Assembly (NCBI GenBank): GCA_013398015.1
Contig: VZRR01004538.1
Coordinates: 1 to 64,000, forward strand
Direction: 5' to 3'
Length of the DNA stretch: 64,000 nucleotides
From: Oreocharis arfaki
Lineage: Eukaryota; Chordata; Aves; Passeriformes; Paramythiidae
Shown: piece after piece, positions 1 through 12,700 of the stretch
Layout of the letters: each line of letters begins with the position of its first letter
How positions within the stretch are numbered: position 1 is the stretch's first letter
Notes under the pieces: generated by a model
What the model was told of the DNA's origin: nothing
The model's input: only the letters and a program-made list of their open reading frames with translations
The model's database searches: none
Made by a program: the position numbers and the translations under genes

Positions 1-589
1 ATTATTATTATTATTATTCCTGCAGTTTCTCATGTTCATGGGGCTGGATTGTGGAGTTTGCAGCAGTTCCTAACCACCCCCTTCCCTCTGCAGGAGTTAC
101 TTATGGGCAGTTTTCACAGCAGCCAGAGGGTTTGGGGACTCCTGTTTCTGGAGTGAACACGGGCAACATTTCCAAAATGTTGGGACTGGAAGGAAATCAT
201 CACAGAATGGATGGTTTGGGTGGGATGGGACCTTAAAGCCCACCCAGTGCCACCCCTGCCATGGGCAGGGACACCTTCCACTGTCCCAGGCTGCTCCAAG
301 CCCCGTCCAGCCTGGCCTTGGGCACTTCCAGGGATCCAGGGGCACCCTGTGCCAGGCCCTCCCCACCCTAAAATGGATGTGTTGTTACAGCAGAACCCCA
401 AATTCAACTGGGTCAAACCAGCATTTTAATAATAAAAACTCTCCTGCTCTACCCCATGATAAAGATACGAATATTGATGTTACATATAACCCACCCACAA
501 CAAAATTCCTCTGGATCCTGGGCCAGGCTCCTCACACTGACCAGACCCACGGCTTTCTCTGCACGCCTTACTTTGTTTTTCTTCCTCAG
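1..589 (+). other. CNTN4: End of the intron upstream of exon W1
   Basis: Opens with a short (ATT)n microsatellite (1-18) and contains one reverse-oriented CR1 fragment. The last 40 bases form the pyrimidine tract and acceptor of W1. Nothing else is recognised. Confidence 0.85.
198..372 (-). mobile_element. CR1 LINE 3'-end fragment
   Basis: Reads in reverse as the typical CR1 end: ACAGAATGGATGGTTTGGGT, GGGACCTTAAAG, CCATGGGCAGGGACACCTTC, CACTGTCCCAGGCTGCTCCA. Truncated before any coding part. Confidence 0.85.
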
Positions 590-774
590 CCCAGTCCCTA
601 CGATCAGCTGGAGGAGGGCGGATGGGAAGCAGGTGCCCAGGAAGGCGCGGAGGCACCGATCGAGCGGGCTCCTGGAAATCCCCAATTTCCAGCAAGAGGA
701 CGCCGGGCTCTACGAGTGCGTGGCTGAAAATGTGAGAGGGAAAAACGTGGCACGAGGACAGCTGACATTTTATG
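590..774 (+). CDS. CNTN4: CNTN4 exon W1: second half of Ig3
   Basis: The acceptor is a pyrimidine run ending CTCAG and the donor is GTAAGC. The first base completes a codon split with the upstream exon, and the last base (G) starts an Ala codon finished in W2. It encodes 61 whole residues: PVPTISWRRADGK at the start and LEIPNFQQEDAGLYECVAEN in the middle. WRR carries the core Trp of the Ig fold, and D-A-G-x-Y-x-C carries the second disulfide cysteine of Ig3. The first Ig3 cysteine must lie on an upstream exon. The exon ends at the RGQLTFY linker into Ig4. Confidence 0.95.
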
Positions 775-3700
775 GTAAGCAGGCTGCCTGCTTTCGGGGC
801 TTTATTGCAGCCAGTGCAATCTGCAGGAAATATTTTGTGGGGACGTCATTTTGCGAGGATATTTTTGAAATGACTTTCTTTTCAAATAGCACGTCTCGAG
901 AAGGGGGTAATTTGAAGTAAAACCTGGCCAAATGGTGCATGTTAATCGAGAATCAGAGCAGCTGGAACAAAAACACATCCCAGGAAGGACATTGGCATGG
1001 AAACGTGCTGGAAACGCTTGGAAAGGGCTTGTTTGCCTTCTCGTGGCTGGGAGGGTAAGGCAGGAAATCTGGGGGAGCATCCTCGTGTTGCAGCTTGGGA
1101 TTTACTCTGTATGGGTTGCCCCAGCTTTCGTGGATAGATGTTAATTGCTGAGAACCAATTAAGAACTGCTTTCAAGAGGATCAATGATTGCACAACGGGG
1201 AGAGCTGGGATTTAACACTGTCAGGGCAGAGCCATCTCCCCTCAGGGGCTTTCTGCACCTGCTTTCCCTCGCTGAAATCAGAGTCCTTGAGCCAGGCACT
1301 GTAAAATGTCACATTTCAGCCTCCTAGGCCTGCTCTGTTAGGGAGAAGGTGCATTAATCCCTCTGATCCTGGTGCCTATCCCCAAATTCCTGCTTCCCAC
1401 AAAGCAAACTCAAAGTGTGACTTTACCTGTGCAGAGGGGAGTGAGAGTTGCAGGGAGGGGCTTTAGGGGCACAAAGGGCTCTGGGTTTGGTACCAAGGTT
1501 CTGTCTGAGATGTTTTGGAGGGGAGAAGCTGCAGGTTCCACACCCCCACAGGAGTGCAGAGACCTCCACGGCATCAAAAGAATCCTGGTTTTGTTGCTGC
1601 CCTGTTCCAGGAGCACAACTGTGTTGTTCTTTACAGAAAATATGGACAGGAATTCAGGGTTTTCTCCCCCAAATGCTCCTGAGGGCCCAGCTCCTGTCAG
1701 CAGGGAAGATGGGGTTGAACTCCAGAGAGGAGGAGAATGTTTTTTGATTCATAGTAATTTTGCCATACGAAAAAAGTTTGGGAACCAACCCTGCTGGCAA
1801 AACTGAATTGAATTTGGTGGGTAATGTAACATTTTTTAAGAAAGTAGGGATGTTTTCAAATTGGAAATATTTCGGAAAGACATTTCATTTAGGAATCAGA
1901 ACTTTGAGGGCTTCCATTTCAAATGAACATTCCTCCTTTTAAAACTGAGGGAAATATAAAACGAGAAAATATTAAGAAGGAGTGAAAGAGCAAGAACAAA
2001 GTGAAATCTTTCATGTTAAGGAAAGAACATGGGGTTGATTTGAACGGGTTTTAATTTTTTTAATTAGATGATTTAAAGATTCCTCTTTCTGCGCATCAAA
2101 CTCCGTGTGTTTCTCCTGATTTTTCCCACGAGGAGAGTAAATTAAAAGACTCATCAGTTGTACAGTTTTCCTCTACCCACGGCCAAAGCTGCCTTCCTTG
2201 GAAAGCAGTAAATGGAGCCTTTGGAATACTCCCACCATAGCTTATATTGAGTTACAATCTCATTACTGTAATGAATTTACTGCTCTGGATCCTACACAAA
2301 AGCAGCCACTGTGGCTCGTGCTGGTTTTCACACCCATCGTGGCATTTCAGCAGAGCAGCTCGAGGTTTTTTGGGAAGAGGAGTGTCCTGCTCTCAGTCTG
2401 TCATGCTGGGAAGTCTTTCCATCTCTTCCCTGGGAGTGGAGGAGTTCCTGATGCAGAGGTGTCAGCTGGGCGCCTCTCCTGTTGCAGGTTTTAGAGATAA
2501 TTCACTAAAATATCATCCTTGTTGTCTTGAGGATGGTGATTTTCCAGGGAAGTAGTTCGTTTTTCAGGATAACTTGTGTTAGGCAGCCAGCACTGAAAAT
2601 AGATCTCTTAAACCCAACTTGCATTCTGTACTCTGGGCACTGGAGTTTCATGTGAAAGCAAATTTTTTTAGGGGAAAGTCACACTGTAAAATTTTATACA
2701 AATACTTGAAAGAAAGAATGTCATTTTCCTTAATAATTGTGGTGGTTTGTTGTTTTTTTTTTAAGTTGAGAGGTGTTGTTTCACTACTGAAATACAACTG
2801 CCATGGTGGCAGAGCTTTCAAGTTGGTTTTGGAAGGTCAGGGCTGGTGCCTGGAGAGGGAAATGCTCTGGAGGTGCTGAAATGTGCTGGTTTGGATGGAT
2901 TTGAGATAGAATTTTTTTTATCATGAGGGTGCTGAGGCCGTGGCACAGGGTGCCCAGAGCAGCTGTGGCTGCCCCTGGGTCCCTGGAAGTGTCCAAGGTC
3001 AGGTTGGGATGGGGTTTGGAGCAGCCTGGGACAGTGGAAGGTGTCCCTGGCCATGGCAGGGGTGGCACTGGATGGGATTTAAGGCCCCTGCAGCCCAGAG
3101 CAGTGTGGGATTCAGGGTGATCTGGGTTATCAGATGTGCTGCCCACGTGCACTGATGTGCTCTGCAGGTCGCAACGTGGCTCTAACAGCACCACTCCTTT
3201 AAACCCAGTTATCAGCCTCTGAGCAGGGCATAAAATAATAAAACAGAAGAAAAAGAAATTCAAATTTGCCTGCTCACTATAGATAACCCAGCGTTGTCAG
3301 CTTCTTTCTGTGCTGCTGGAAGTTGTCAGGGAAGGTTGACTTCTGCTGTGTTTCATTCTTGTATCAGTGTTTGTTTTCTCCTCCGTTAGCACATCAGTGA
3401 CACTGAAGTTGTTTGACATTCTTGTTGCAGCAGCAGAGGTTAATTACACGTGCAAGATCCGTTCTTGCTGCATTTCCTGTGCTCTGAGCCCCTGCACCAG
3501 GCTGTGCTTTACTGCTCTCCACAAGCATTTATTCCTGGGGCTGAGTCCCCCTTGATGGATCGACCTTCCCATGGAAACATGTTCTTGTTAATGCAATTGC
3601 AGAGACTTACTCCTGTTTCCCTGACTGATGGAACTCTGCATGACACATTTCCTTGCTGTGCTTCTTGTTCTCCCTGCTGTTCTTGCCTCGGGTTAATTCC

Positions 3701-6700
3701 TGCAAAAACACATGCTGGGATTCTTGGGGCTGTCCCATGCAGCTGCACTTGATCCTTGTGAGTTTCTTCCAGCTCAGAATATCCCCTGATCCTGAATTAA
3801 CACATCAGACTGCCCAGCCTCTTCTTTTCCACCTCTCAGCAGCTCTAACTGCAGGTGCTGCCTTCCTGACCTGGCAGCTTGTTCCCTGTGCCAGCTGAAC
3901 CCCGTGGCTGAGGCAGGACAGGTCCCAGTGGGACACAGGGCAGAACCACTGCCTCTTCTCCCAGTTTCTCCCAGTTTCTCCTTGCAGTGAGGGCCCTCCA
4001 CACCATCAGCTGTGTGTTTTGGGATGCACTCCCATTGACCTGATTGTATTTTTAATCTGCCTGCTCATAAATTTTACATTTCCTAACCCTCCACAGGGCA
4101 AAGATTTATATCCCAAGCAAACAGCCATGCCAACAATTATTTCTTTCCTGGCAGAAGTACAGTAAACAGATTACCTTAACCAGCTAATTTAAAAAGAAAT
4201 TACCTTTTTGTTCCTAAGACCAGCATCAAGGAGATGCTTATTTATTATTGATGTTTAATTCATGGTAAGTTTAGACGCTGTTTCAGCCCAATCTTCTTTT
4301 GTTGATGTTTGTGACCCAGAGGCTGCTCATCCCTGGGCTTAAACTCCTGGGGCTCTGCTTCCCTGGGTCGACTCTGATGAGTCAATGCAACATCTTGAGA
4401 TCCCCCTTCCCAACAAAATATTTGGTCTGAGTAGCAGAAAATATGAAAAATAGCTGCTGGTTGAGGTGATCCAAATATAAACGTGCTCAGTGGGGCAGCA
4501 CTGGGGAGGGCTGAGGAGCTGCACCACCCCTGAGAATGTTCAGCAGGATTTTGACAGAAAACGTGGGATTTTTCCCTGGCTTTCCAGTCAGACCAACGCT
4601 GGGAAATATCCAAGCTCCAAACCAGCTAAACCAGGAAAAAGTTGCAGTTGAGACGTTTTCCAGAAGTGTTGTCACAGCACCATCCGCATTAGCAGGCAGT
4701 CAGACTTATTTGTCTCTAATTACAGCTCTTTGCAGCAGTTCGTAAGATACTCAGCAGAACCCATTGAATCGGCTGGGCCCCTTTTCAGATCAAATCCTTC
4801 TCAAATCCAAGTCCCACTAGGAATCCGTGAGGCTCCTTAATTCTGCAGTGAAAAGAGTCCCCCCTTCATCAGCGGGCCTGTGTTTTATCTGGGCAGAAGC
4901 CACTTTATGCTGCTCTGTAAAACAGCCTCTAATGTAAATCAGATTATGCTCTTCATTATGGCCAGAGGTCTAAAAAGGAAATTTGCACAAGTGAAAATCA
5001 GGCAGTTTTATGTCTGCTCAGTTTAGGTCCCAAATCACTAATAATTTGCTGAAAATTCAAATAAAATGAGGTTTCTGGACTGGATAAAAACACAAGAAAA
5101 TTCACATAAATAGGGCAAGGGGATTATTATATTATTATTATTATTTATTATCTTCCCCATCACTCACTAGAAAACCCTGTTGCTGCCTTTTACACAGGTA
5201 CCTGCTAGTGCAGGAAGGAATAACTGATTTTGAATTCTTTGCTGCCCAAGGGAAGTCTTGCACCCAGAACAAGTTCCTGCACAGAGCACAGGCGTTTCCC
5301 ATCAGCTTTTCCTATTCCAAGGGATTGCTGGAACCCTGCTTACAGAGAAGCCCAATTTTTAGGAGATTCAGAACAAGTCTCGTATTATTATCTCTGTGGC
5401 TTGGAGAAACATCTCTCCAGCAGGAGAAGCAAAAATACAAATGGGGGAAATAGAAATAGAAATGAAATGTGAAGGCTACTCACAGAGCAGCCCACACCTC
5501 CCTTACACCCCTGAGCAGCTGCAGTTCAGTGTCAGGATGAAAAACAACTAAATGCAGGAGGATGGGTCCCTACAGATGTGCCTGTAACACCCCCAAAATT
5601 GGGGAGAAAATCCTGCAGTGGTGCAGAACAGCTCATGGGACACGAGGTAAAGGAGAGGAAAGGACAATTGAAGCGGATTTATCAGCTGGGTTAACTCCTA
5701 CAGTTTTTCCTGTGTTTCTTTTCCTCTGGTGTTTAATATTTTAGTGCCAAGCAGGACCCCTGGGCTGGGTTATCAGGGTCAGTCTTCTAGAGAGGCAGGA
5801 GGGAGGCACCCTGCCCCAGTGGCAGTAGCTGGTGATGTTTCCAAAGACTCAGAGAAATGGGGTTTGTTTAGGTGCAGCAGTCCAGCAGATTGCTTTGGTG
5901 GAGCTTTGAGTTGTACACATTTCAAACAGTCCTTCATTGGCAGTCGAGGTCAGGAGGGAAGGATTAGGAGGAGGAAAGGAAGAGGGAGGAAAAGTGGTAA
6001 CTCGAGGTCTGGTTTCACATCCCTGTGATCTTTGGGAAGGAAACAAAGGAGGGATCTGAGGGGTTTGTGCACAGGAGCTGTGTCCCCACTGGGGGCAGGA
6101 TGACGTGGGCACGTCTGCACAAGCCTTACACTGGCTGCACTCTTTATTTTCAGTTACTCATCTATTTTTCCCATCTGGTTGGGGGTTTTTTTTTCACTTC
6201 TTACACTTAGCTCGCTGGTCTTTAGACTGCTCTGATCCTGGGCTCAGTCTCAATCTCCTTAGAATAGAGATAGTAATGGACAAGTCATTCAGCCTTTCAT
6301 CTGCCATTAATGATGAATTACACAGCCTGCACCAGGTCATCAGCTGCTAGAAATTGGCTTAGGAACACTGAAATCAATATACACCAGCCGAGAATTGGAT
6401 TCTGGATATGTATTAGCACCTCATTTGCTTGAGTCTTTTTGGTTGTTTTGAATTCACAGATGATTGCAGAGTCCTACAGGTTTATTTCTGGTCTATTTCT
6501 CATTTTTCTCTCTTACTTCTGGGGGTTTGTTACTCATTTCTGAGGTGATACATCATCACCTGCCACGTCATTTCATTTTCAAATATCTTTTGGGACACGA
6601 TTTCCAGTTCCTACTTTTGCCTTTCAATTTATTACAGTGAAGGACAGGCTGCCTCTGGATATTTCTGTCTTAGAGAAGTAAGAGTATATTTGGGCATATT

Positions 6701-9700
6701 TTCCTATTCACCTGGTTTTAACTGTCCTCATAAAAGGTGATCAAAGGTAAACAGGGTTTTTTCTCACTGTTTCCATCACTTTTCTTCTGTCCCCCTGAGT
6801 ACAAGCCCCAGACAGCTCTCATCTCCTAGGAGGGGGGGATTTTTCTTTAAAGCAGTCCTTACGTAAGAGTTGTGCTTGTGTCTCCAAGCTTTTTCTTTCA
6901 CTTTATAGATTTAGCATGTGAATTTTGCTTGCAACTCCAATGAATTCTTAATCAGCTTCCAGATTTTTCCCCCAGGATGTTTCCAAGGCCAGTACTATCT
7001 TGAGTACTCCAAGCAGGGCCAAAATATTTCCTGTAAAAGAATTCCTCTTTGGTCAGCGCCGCTGAAATGATCCAAAGGACTTTTTTCTAGACCAGTCGCA
7101 AATTAAACCTTGCCATTACCTCAGAGAGTGTCACTATAGCAGAAAACGTTGCAGAGAGGAGCTGGTTTCATCTCCTTATTTGAATTATTTTAATTATCAT
7201 GCCTGGGATCTCGTGTCGTGTTACCTTGGTCTGATCCCCAGTGGGCACCTGTCAAATTTCATTAGGTTGTGGCCACTCTCCTTCAGTGGCTCAAACGTAT
7301 TTGCAGCGTGAGCCAACCCCTGAGTATTCCCCAAGATGAAGCCAAGAGCTTCTCTCTGCACTGAACTGTTGAAAGGAGAGGTTGACCTAATTAGAAAAGG
7401 CTCCCAAAGAGCAGCAGAGAACAAAGTCCTGCGAAACAAAGAGCTCAGAGCTCTTCACTGAGGTTATTTTCTGACCTGTGCTGCTCATTCTGGAGTTGTC
7501 TGCACCATAAATGGCTCTGGGGTAGAAAGTTTAACCAGTTCAATTGACTGGAGGGGGTTAGGGTGGTGTGGGGTGGGGGCTGTGGCTCGTGGGTGCTGCA
7601 TCAAAGGGTGACGTGAATTTGGGGGGTGGCAGCTTCCAGCACTGCACGTTTCAATCTCAGCACTCAGGGCAGGAGTTGGGATGAACAACCCACAAACTAC
7701 CCCCAAAAAATGCCTTTTGGAGAGAATTTCCCTTGTTTGGGGAGTCTGTATGAAATGAGGATGAATTCTGAATTTTCTGTCCTCCTCACCACGGGAGTAA
7801 TCTTTGCTTTTGCAAAGCAAACACTGACGTTATAGAGCACAGCTTTCCATTCATGGCTTTTCTTGATTTGCAGATTATTTCCAGTTGTTTTGTCTGGGTT
7901 GGTTTTTTTGTTTTGTTTTCACGTGGGAAATGTGTAAAACAGCGCTGCGAAAATAAAAAAGGCAAATGGATCTGTGTGGGTTTTATAGAGCTCCTTTCAT
8001 GGGATCATAAAATTCCCTTCGAAGTGATGAGTTAGATGCTGTTAGAATAGTAAATATGTAAATTCACGAGTAATTTGCAAATGTCCTTGAGCCACTGAAC
8101 CCGTTGCAATTGCTCAGCTCGATGGAATTGTTCAAGTTCTTTCTCCAGATGACAGGGCTGACTTTCATCTTCCTACATTTAAAGGCTTTCCCTTTCCTAT
8201 CTCTTTAGACACAGACAATAAACAAGCTTAAAATATTACAGGGGCAGGAGGGGCAGCCAGAGAAATAAACACTGCTCACGTCTCCTTTTCCTCCTGCAGT
8301 GTCAGGATGCTCTGTTCGCCTTTTTTTTTGGAAGTCCCTTGGAATTGAGACGCTGTGGAAAACTCTGCAGCTTCCTCTGTGCTTTGTAGGCACGTTCAGG
8401 GTGCCAGGGGTGGGGTTAAACACAACTTGAGCTCTCTGAATTTGTGTTTCCAGCATCACATCATCACAGATGTACCACTGTTTTGGGTATAATCAGACCA
8501 ATTTGCCATTTTGTCATGATATTTTTTATTTATCCTTTTAAGCCCATCTCTGGCCCCTGTCCCTATCCAAAGGAGATCTGTAAAGCTGTGACTTGGCTTT
8601 GAGGAATCTTAATTTTTTCTTTTATCTGATTACACGGGGAAAAGTATTAATCAGGTTCTTGGGGACCTCTGCTGGTAATATCACCCTGCTAAGTCAGATG
8701 TTCTTATGTCAAAATAGGGCAAATGACCATTAAGAAAATCTGAACTCTATTGTTTAATAGGACTTCATGAAAAATATTATAGCTATATTAAGATACTATT
8801 AATAATAAGATCTTAGAGAGATACTATTGTGTATTGTAGATATATCTGGACAAAAGGTAACTCCTAGGGAAGCCTGAGGTTTTGTATGGTCTTCAAAACC
8901 ATGTGGCAATTTAAGTGGAATTTAGTGGAATTTGGCTAAACTTTAGCTCTATTAAAAAAAAAAAAAGCCATCAAACGGATACAAATATGTGAAACACAAT
9001 TAAAAATACTGCCTCACAAGTGGCCAAAAACTGCTTGTGCCAGTTTTCACCAAATTCTACCAAAACATGTCTCCAATATCTGCTTGTGGCCTTTCTAGGT
9101 TTATTCAGTGTCAGTAATACAATTACTGGGTCCAAAGATATTTTGTTCCTGTGGCAAGACGTGGAGATATGGCCATGACCAAGACAAGACTGAGAGCCTG
9201 GGCCTGAAGCAGTGCCTATAACCATGCAGAGTTTCTGGAACCACCCTCCTTTCAGGGCAGAAGTGTTCTAAATTACAAGTTTTGAAGTCAGAAGGTAAAT
9301 TTTAGAGCTTTGAAGCCCAAGTCATAGAGACCTTGAGGAGGAAAATGTCTTTATTTAAAGGACCAGGGGTGTAACTATTGCTTTGTTTTTGTAGGATGAG
9401 CAGGCTTTCTGAAGCTACTCTTTTTCTTTAAGGGTTTTTACTAAAAATGAAATAAAAGCAGCTTCTGATGTTGCCTTTGCCACCTTCAGAAAGCAGCACT
9501 GGACTCAAGGAAAAACAGTAGTGTTTAGTAGTTACTAATTGTGTTATTAAATCTAACTTGGAAACGTGCTGGTAAGGGAAGAAGCGTCCATTTGGCAGCA
9601 CAGAGCTGTTGTTCCCAGCACAGAGCTGTTGTTCCCAGGGCAGAGCTGTTCCCAGAGCAGAGCTGTTGTTCCCAGCACAGAGCTGTTGTTCCCAGGGCAG

Positions 9701-12700
9701 AGCTGTTGTTCCCAGCACAGAGCTGTTGTTCCCAGGGCAGAGCTGTTCCCAGAGCAGATCTGTTGTTCCCAGCACAGAGCTGTTGTTCCCAGGGCAGAGC
9801 TGTTGTTCCCAGCACAGAGCTGTTGTTCCCAGCACAGAGCTGTTGTTCCCAGGGCAGAGCTGTTGTTCCCAGCACAGAGCTGTTGTTCCCAGAGCAGAGC
9901 TGTTGTTCCCAGCACAGAGCTGTTGTTCCCAGCACAGAGCTGTTGTTCCCAGCCACGAGGCCTCCCTCCCTGCTTCCCTTGCAGCCCAGCCCAGCTGGAT
10001 CCAGCGGATCAGCGACGTGCACGTGGCCATCGAGGAGCGCGTGTCCTGGGAGTGCCGCGCCAGCGGGCGCCCCAAGCCCTCCTACCGCTGGCTCAAGGAT
10101 GGGGAGCCCCTGCTGCCACAGGTAGGCACTGCTGGAACCCCCTGGGGAGGGGATCTGTGGGTGCTGTGGGGCTCTGCCAGCTCTCTGATCTCTGGGGGTG
10201 TGTTTATTTTGGGATGGGGAGGATGGAGGTGCTCTAAAACCTTGGAATCGCAGAATGGTTTGGGTTGGAAGAGACCTTCAAGATCATCTTGTTCCACCCC
10301 CTGCTACCTTCCACTGTCCCAGGCTGCTCCAAGCCCCATCCAGTCCGGCCTTGGAACCCTGCCAGGGATCCAGGGGCAGCCACAGCTTCTCTGGGCACCC
10401 TGTGCCTCCCCACCCTCACAGTTCCTTCCCATGCCTGGTGACTCCTTCCTACAGCTCCAGGAGCTGCTGCCAGGGACAATCAGGACACACAACAGCTCTA
10501 CATTCAGAGCCCCTCCCCAAAATGAAGGATCCACGATGCAAACCTAAGGCTGGAAAGAAGAAGGAATGGTTGTATGGGATTTTGGAATCTGTCACCAGAG
10601 AATGATCATCCCAGATTAACTTCTTTAATTTATGATGCTCAGGTGACCTTCAAGTGATAATGAAACCTTGGGGTTCCTGCTGGTCTTCAGTGGTGTTCCC
10701 TCTCCTCCTGCTGAGCTGTGCCCCTGTGCAGGTGACCAGGAGCTGTGGAACCACACCCTTCCCACCACCACGTCTGCCCAGCCTCTCCTGGAGGATCATC
10801 ACCCACCTTGTTACCACAAACTCATCCAAGTCACTTTGGCTTCACAGAGGCAGCACTTTTTCTCCTTCACTTGCTGTGAAAGAACATGGCAGCCCCGATT
10901 TGATCAAACCCTGATAAAAATTGCACAAACATTAAATTTCCGCCCTAAGGCCAAGTAGAAAACCAATAGCTCTTTATTTTAGAATGTTTTTTTTTTCTTA
11001 AATGTCAAACTCCCAGGGAGGGAGGGAACGCTTTGCTGTACTTATTAGAATTGATAACTCGAGCTCCATATCCTCAGGCTGACAAATGATAGCCTGGTCC
11101 TTCATTGCACACACTAATTCTGGTCGCTTCCCGCTGGTCGCTGGCAGATGGTCCTGTTCTTACATCACGTTAGTGGCTGATATGAAGTAAAGGAGCACTA
11201 AATTATTGACATCTGCATTGTTTTCAGTAAACTGCAGAGGGTTTTAGGTGTTTCTGTCTGGGCTGGCTAAGATGGCAACCAGTCTTACCAGCCTGCCTTG
11301 CCATATACACTCAAAATGGCCTCAGGCTGTGCCAGGGGAGGGTCAGGTTGGATATCAGGAGGAATTTCTCCATGGAAAGGGTGGTCAGGTGTTGGAGCTG
11401 CCCAGGGAGGTTTGGAGTCCCTATCCCTGGAGGTGTTCAAGAAACACCTGTATGTGCTATAGTTTAGTTGCTGTGGTGGTGTTTGGTCGAAGGTCAGACT
11501 CGATAATCCTGGAGGTCTTTTCCAACCTTAATGGCTCTGTGATTCCATGGAAATACCATTGTTTAAAATGTTTCTGAGGATGGGGTTGGCCGTGATGAGC
11601 CACTGTGGAACTGAAGTGCATTTCCTGCTTCAAGCTTATCTCCTTGAAAGGGGTATTAATCTAAATGCTTTGGGTATTAAATCAATGAGGGGTCAAGGGA
11701 AAGTCCTCCAATTTAAATTGCATTTACCAACTCCTATATTGGTTTTACCATTTAGTCTCTAACCAGACATAAATTTGGCTGGCAGACAAATAAATTGCAG
11801 CATGCAAATTCTTCCTGCTGCTGCCACTTCGTTTGGTCCACCTTGCTATAAAACACAGCACAACAACCTCTGGGCTTATGTTCTGAGGAGGCATCTCCTC
11901 GTTCATGTTGGAGTTGGTTTTGCTGTTCCCCCCAGGGCAGAGTGCAGCTGGAGCAGGGCTCTCTCACCATTCCCAACGTGAGCCTCTCGGATGCAGGGAT
12001 GTACCAGTGCGTGGCGGAGAACAGGCACGGCGTCATCCTGGCCAGCGCCGAGCTCAGTGTCATCGGTGAGTTCACTTCCCTGAGCACTGCAACCCTCCCT
12101 GAGGCAGAGGAATCTCTGCCCAAGAGATTCTCTGCTTCTGCCACGTTGCAGCACCTGAAGCAGAAGGGGATCTTCGGCGATTTGTTTTGAAGGAAGGCGT
12201 GAAATGAAAACTTGGGGAAGTGGAGAGCAGAGAACAGATGCTTTTTATTCCCATATCGTCCCATATCCCCATATTCCTGCAGGTGACTGAGCATGGAGAG
12301 CTGGCAAGTGCATTCACTCTCCTGCTGGTTAAAGCTAATTATGGGGAAACCTGAGCATTGTTGTTCAGAACATCCAGGACCATCAGTGCCCGGTGCTGGG
12401 CTGCCGAGGTGACTCTGCTGAGGACATGGTGACAAACCTCCCGTCTGAAGAGACCTTTCAGCAATCTAATGGCAACCAAAACACTCCCATCCCAAAGCAA
12501 AGCAGCTTCTACCCCACAGTTCTGTGCACACCTGCTCTGCTCCTCCCAGATAAAATCAGGAGAAGCTCATGTGAATCCAAGTGGGGAAACACCTGAGGGG
12601 AGGGAGCCGAGATTACAGGGCCAGGATCTTCTCAGAGGTGCCAGTGCCAGGACAGGAGGCAGTGACCACAAACTGAAACCCTGGAAATGCCACTTCAAAT

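Larger units (their letters stand above)
775..9984 (+). other. CNTN4: CNTN4 intron W1-W2 (9.2 kb)
   Basis: AT-rich unique sequence with one forward CR1 fragment (about 2928-3122), an (ATT)n microsatellite near 5121-5150, and the 20-bp minisatellite at its 3' end. No ORF in it has coding character. The stretch 3130-9590 holds no repeat or gene I can name apart from the microsatellite. Confidence 0.85.
10122..11935 (+). other. CNTN4: CNTN4 intron W2-W3 (1.8 kb)
   Basis: Contains a reverse CR1 fragment just after exon W2 (about 10240-10480) and a forward CR1 3' end (about 11310-11552). The part between, 10500-11300, is unique. Its 11040-11230 section has mixed-composition text of the kind seen in conserved non-coding elements, but this is only an impression. 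Confidence 0.85.

Noticed and set aside
6230..6350. Second MIR-like relic
   Set aside because: Only a few scattered similar words (AATCTCCTTAGAATAGAGAT, ATAGTAATGG) and no continuous order; too weak to annotate.
9598..9952. CRISPR-like look of a regular short repeat
   Set aside because: Units are contiguous with no unique spacers, and the setting is an animal intron.
9428..10547. Long open frames on both strands over the 20-bp repeat
   Set aside because: A stop-free tandem array explains them. Only the CNTN4 exon W2 part (9985-10121) has coding character.
11936..11940. Second AG five bases inside exon W3 as an alternative acceptor
   Set aside because: Its use would shift the reading frame and destroy the second half of Ig4.
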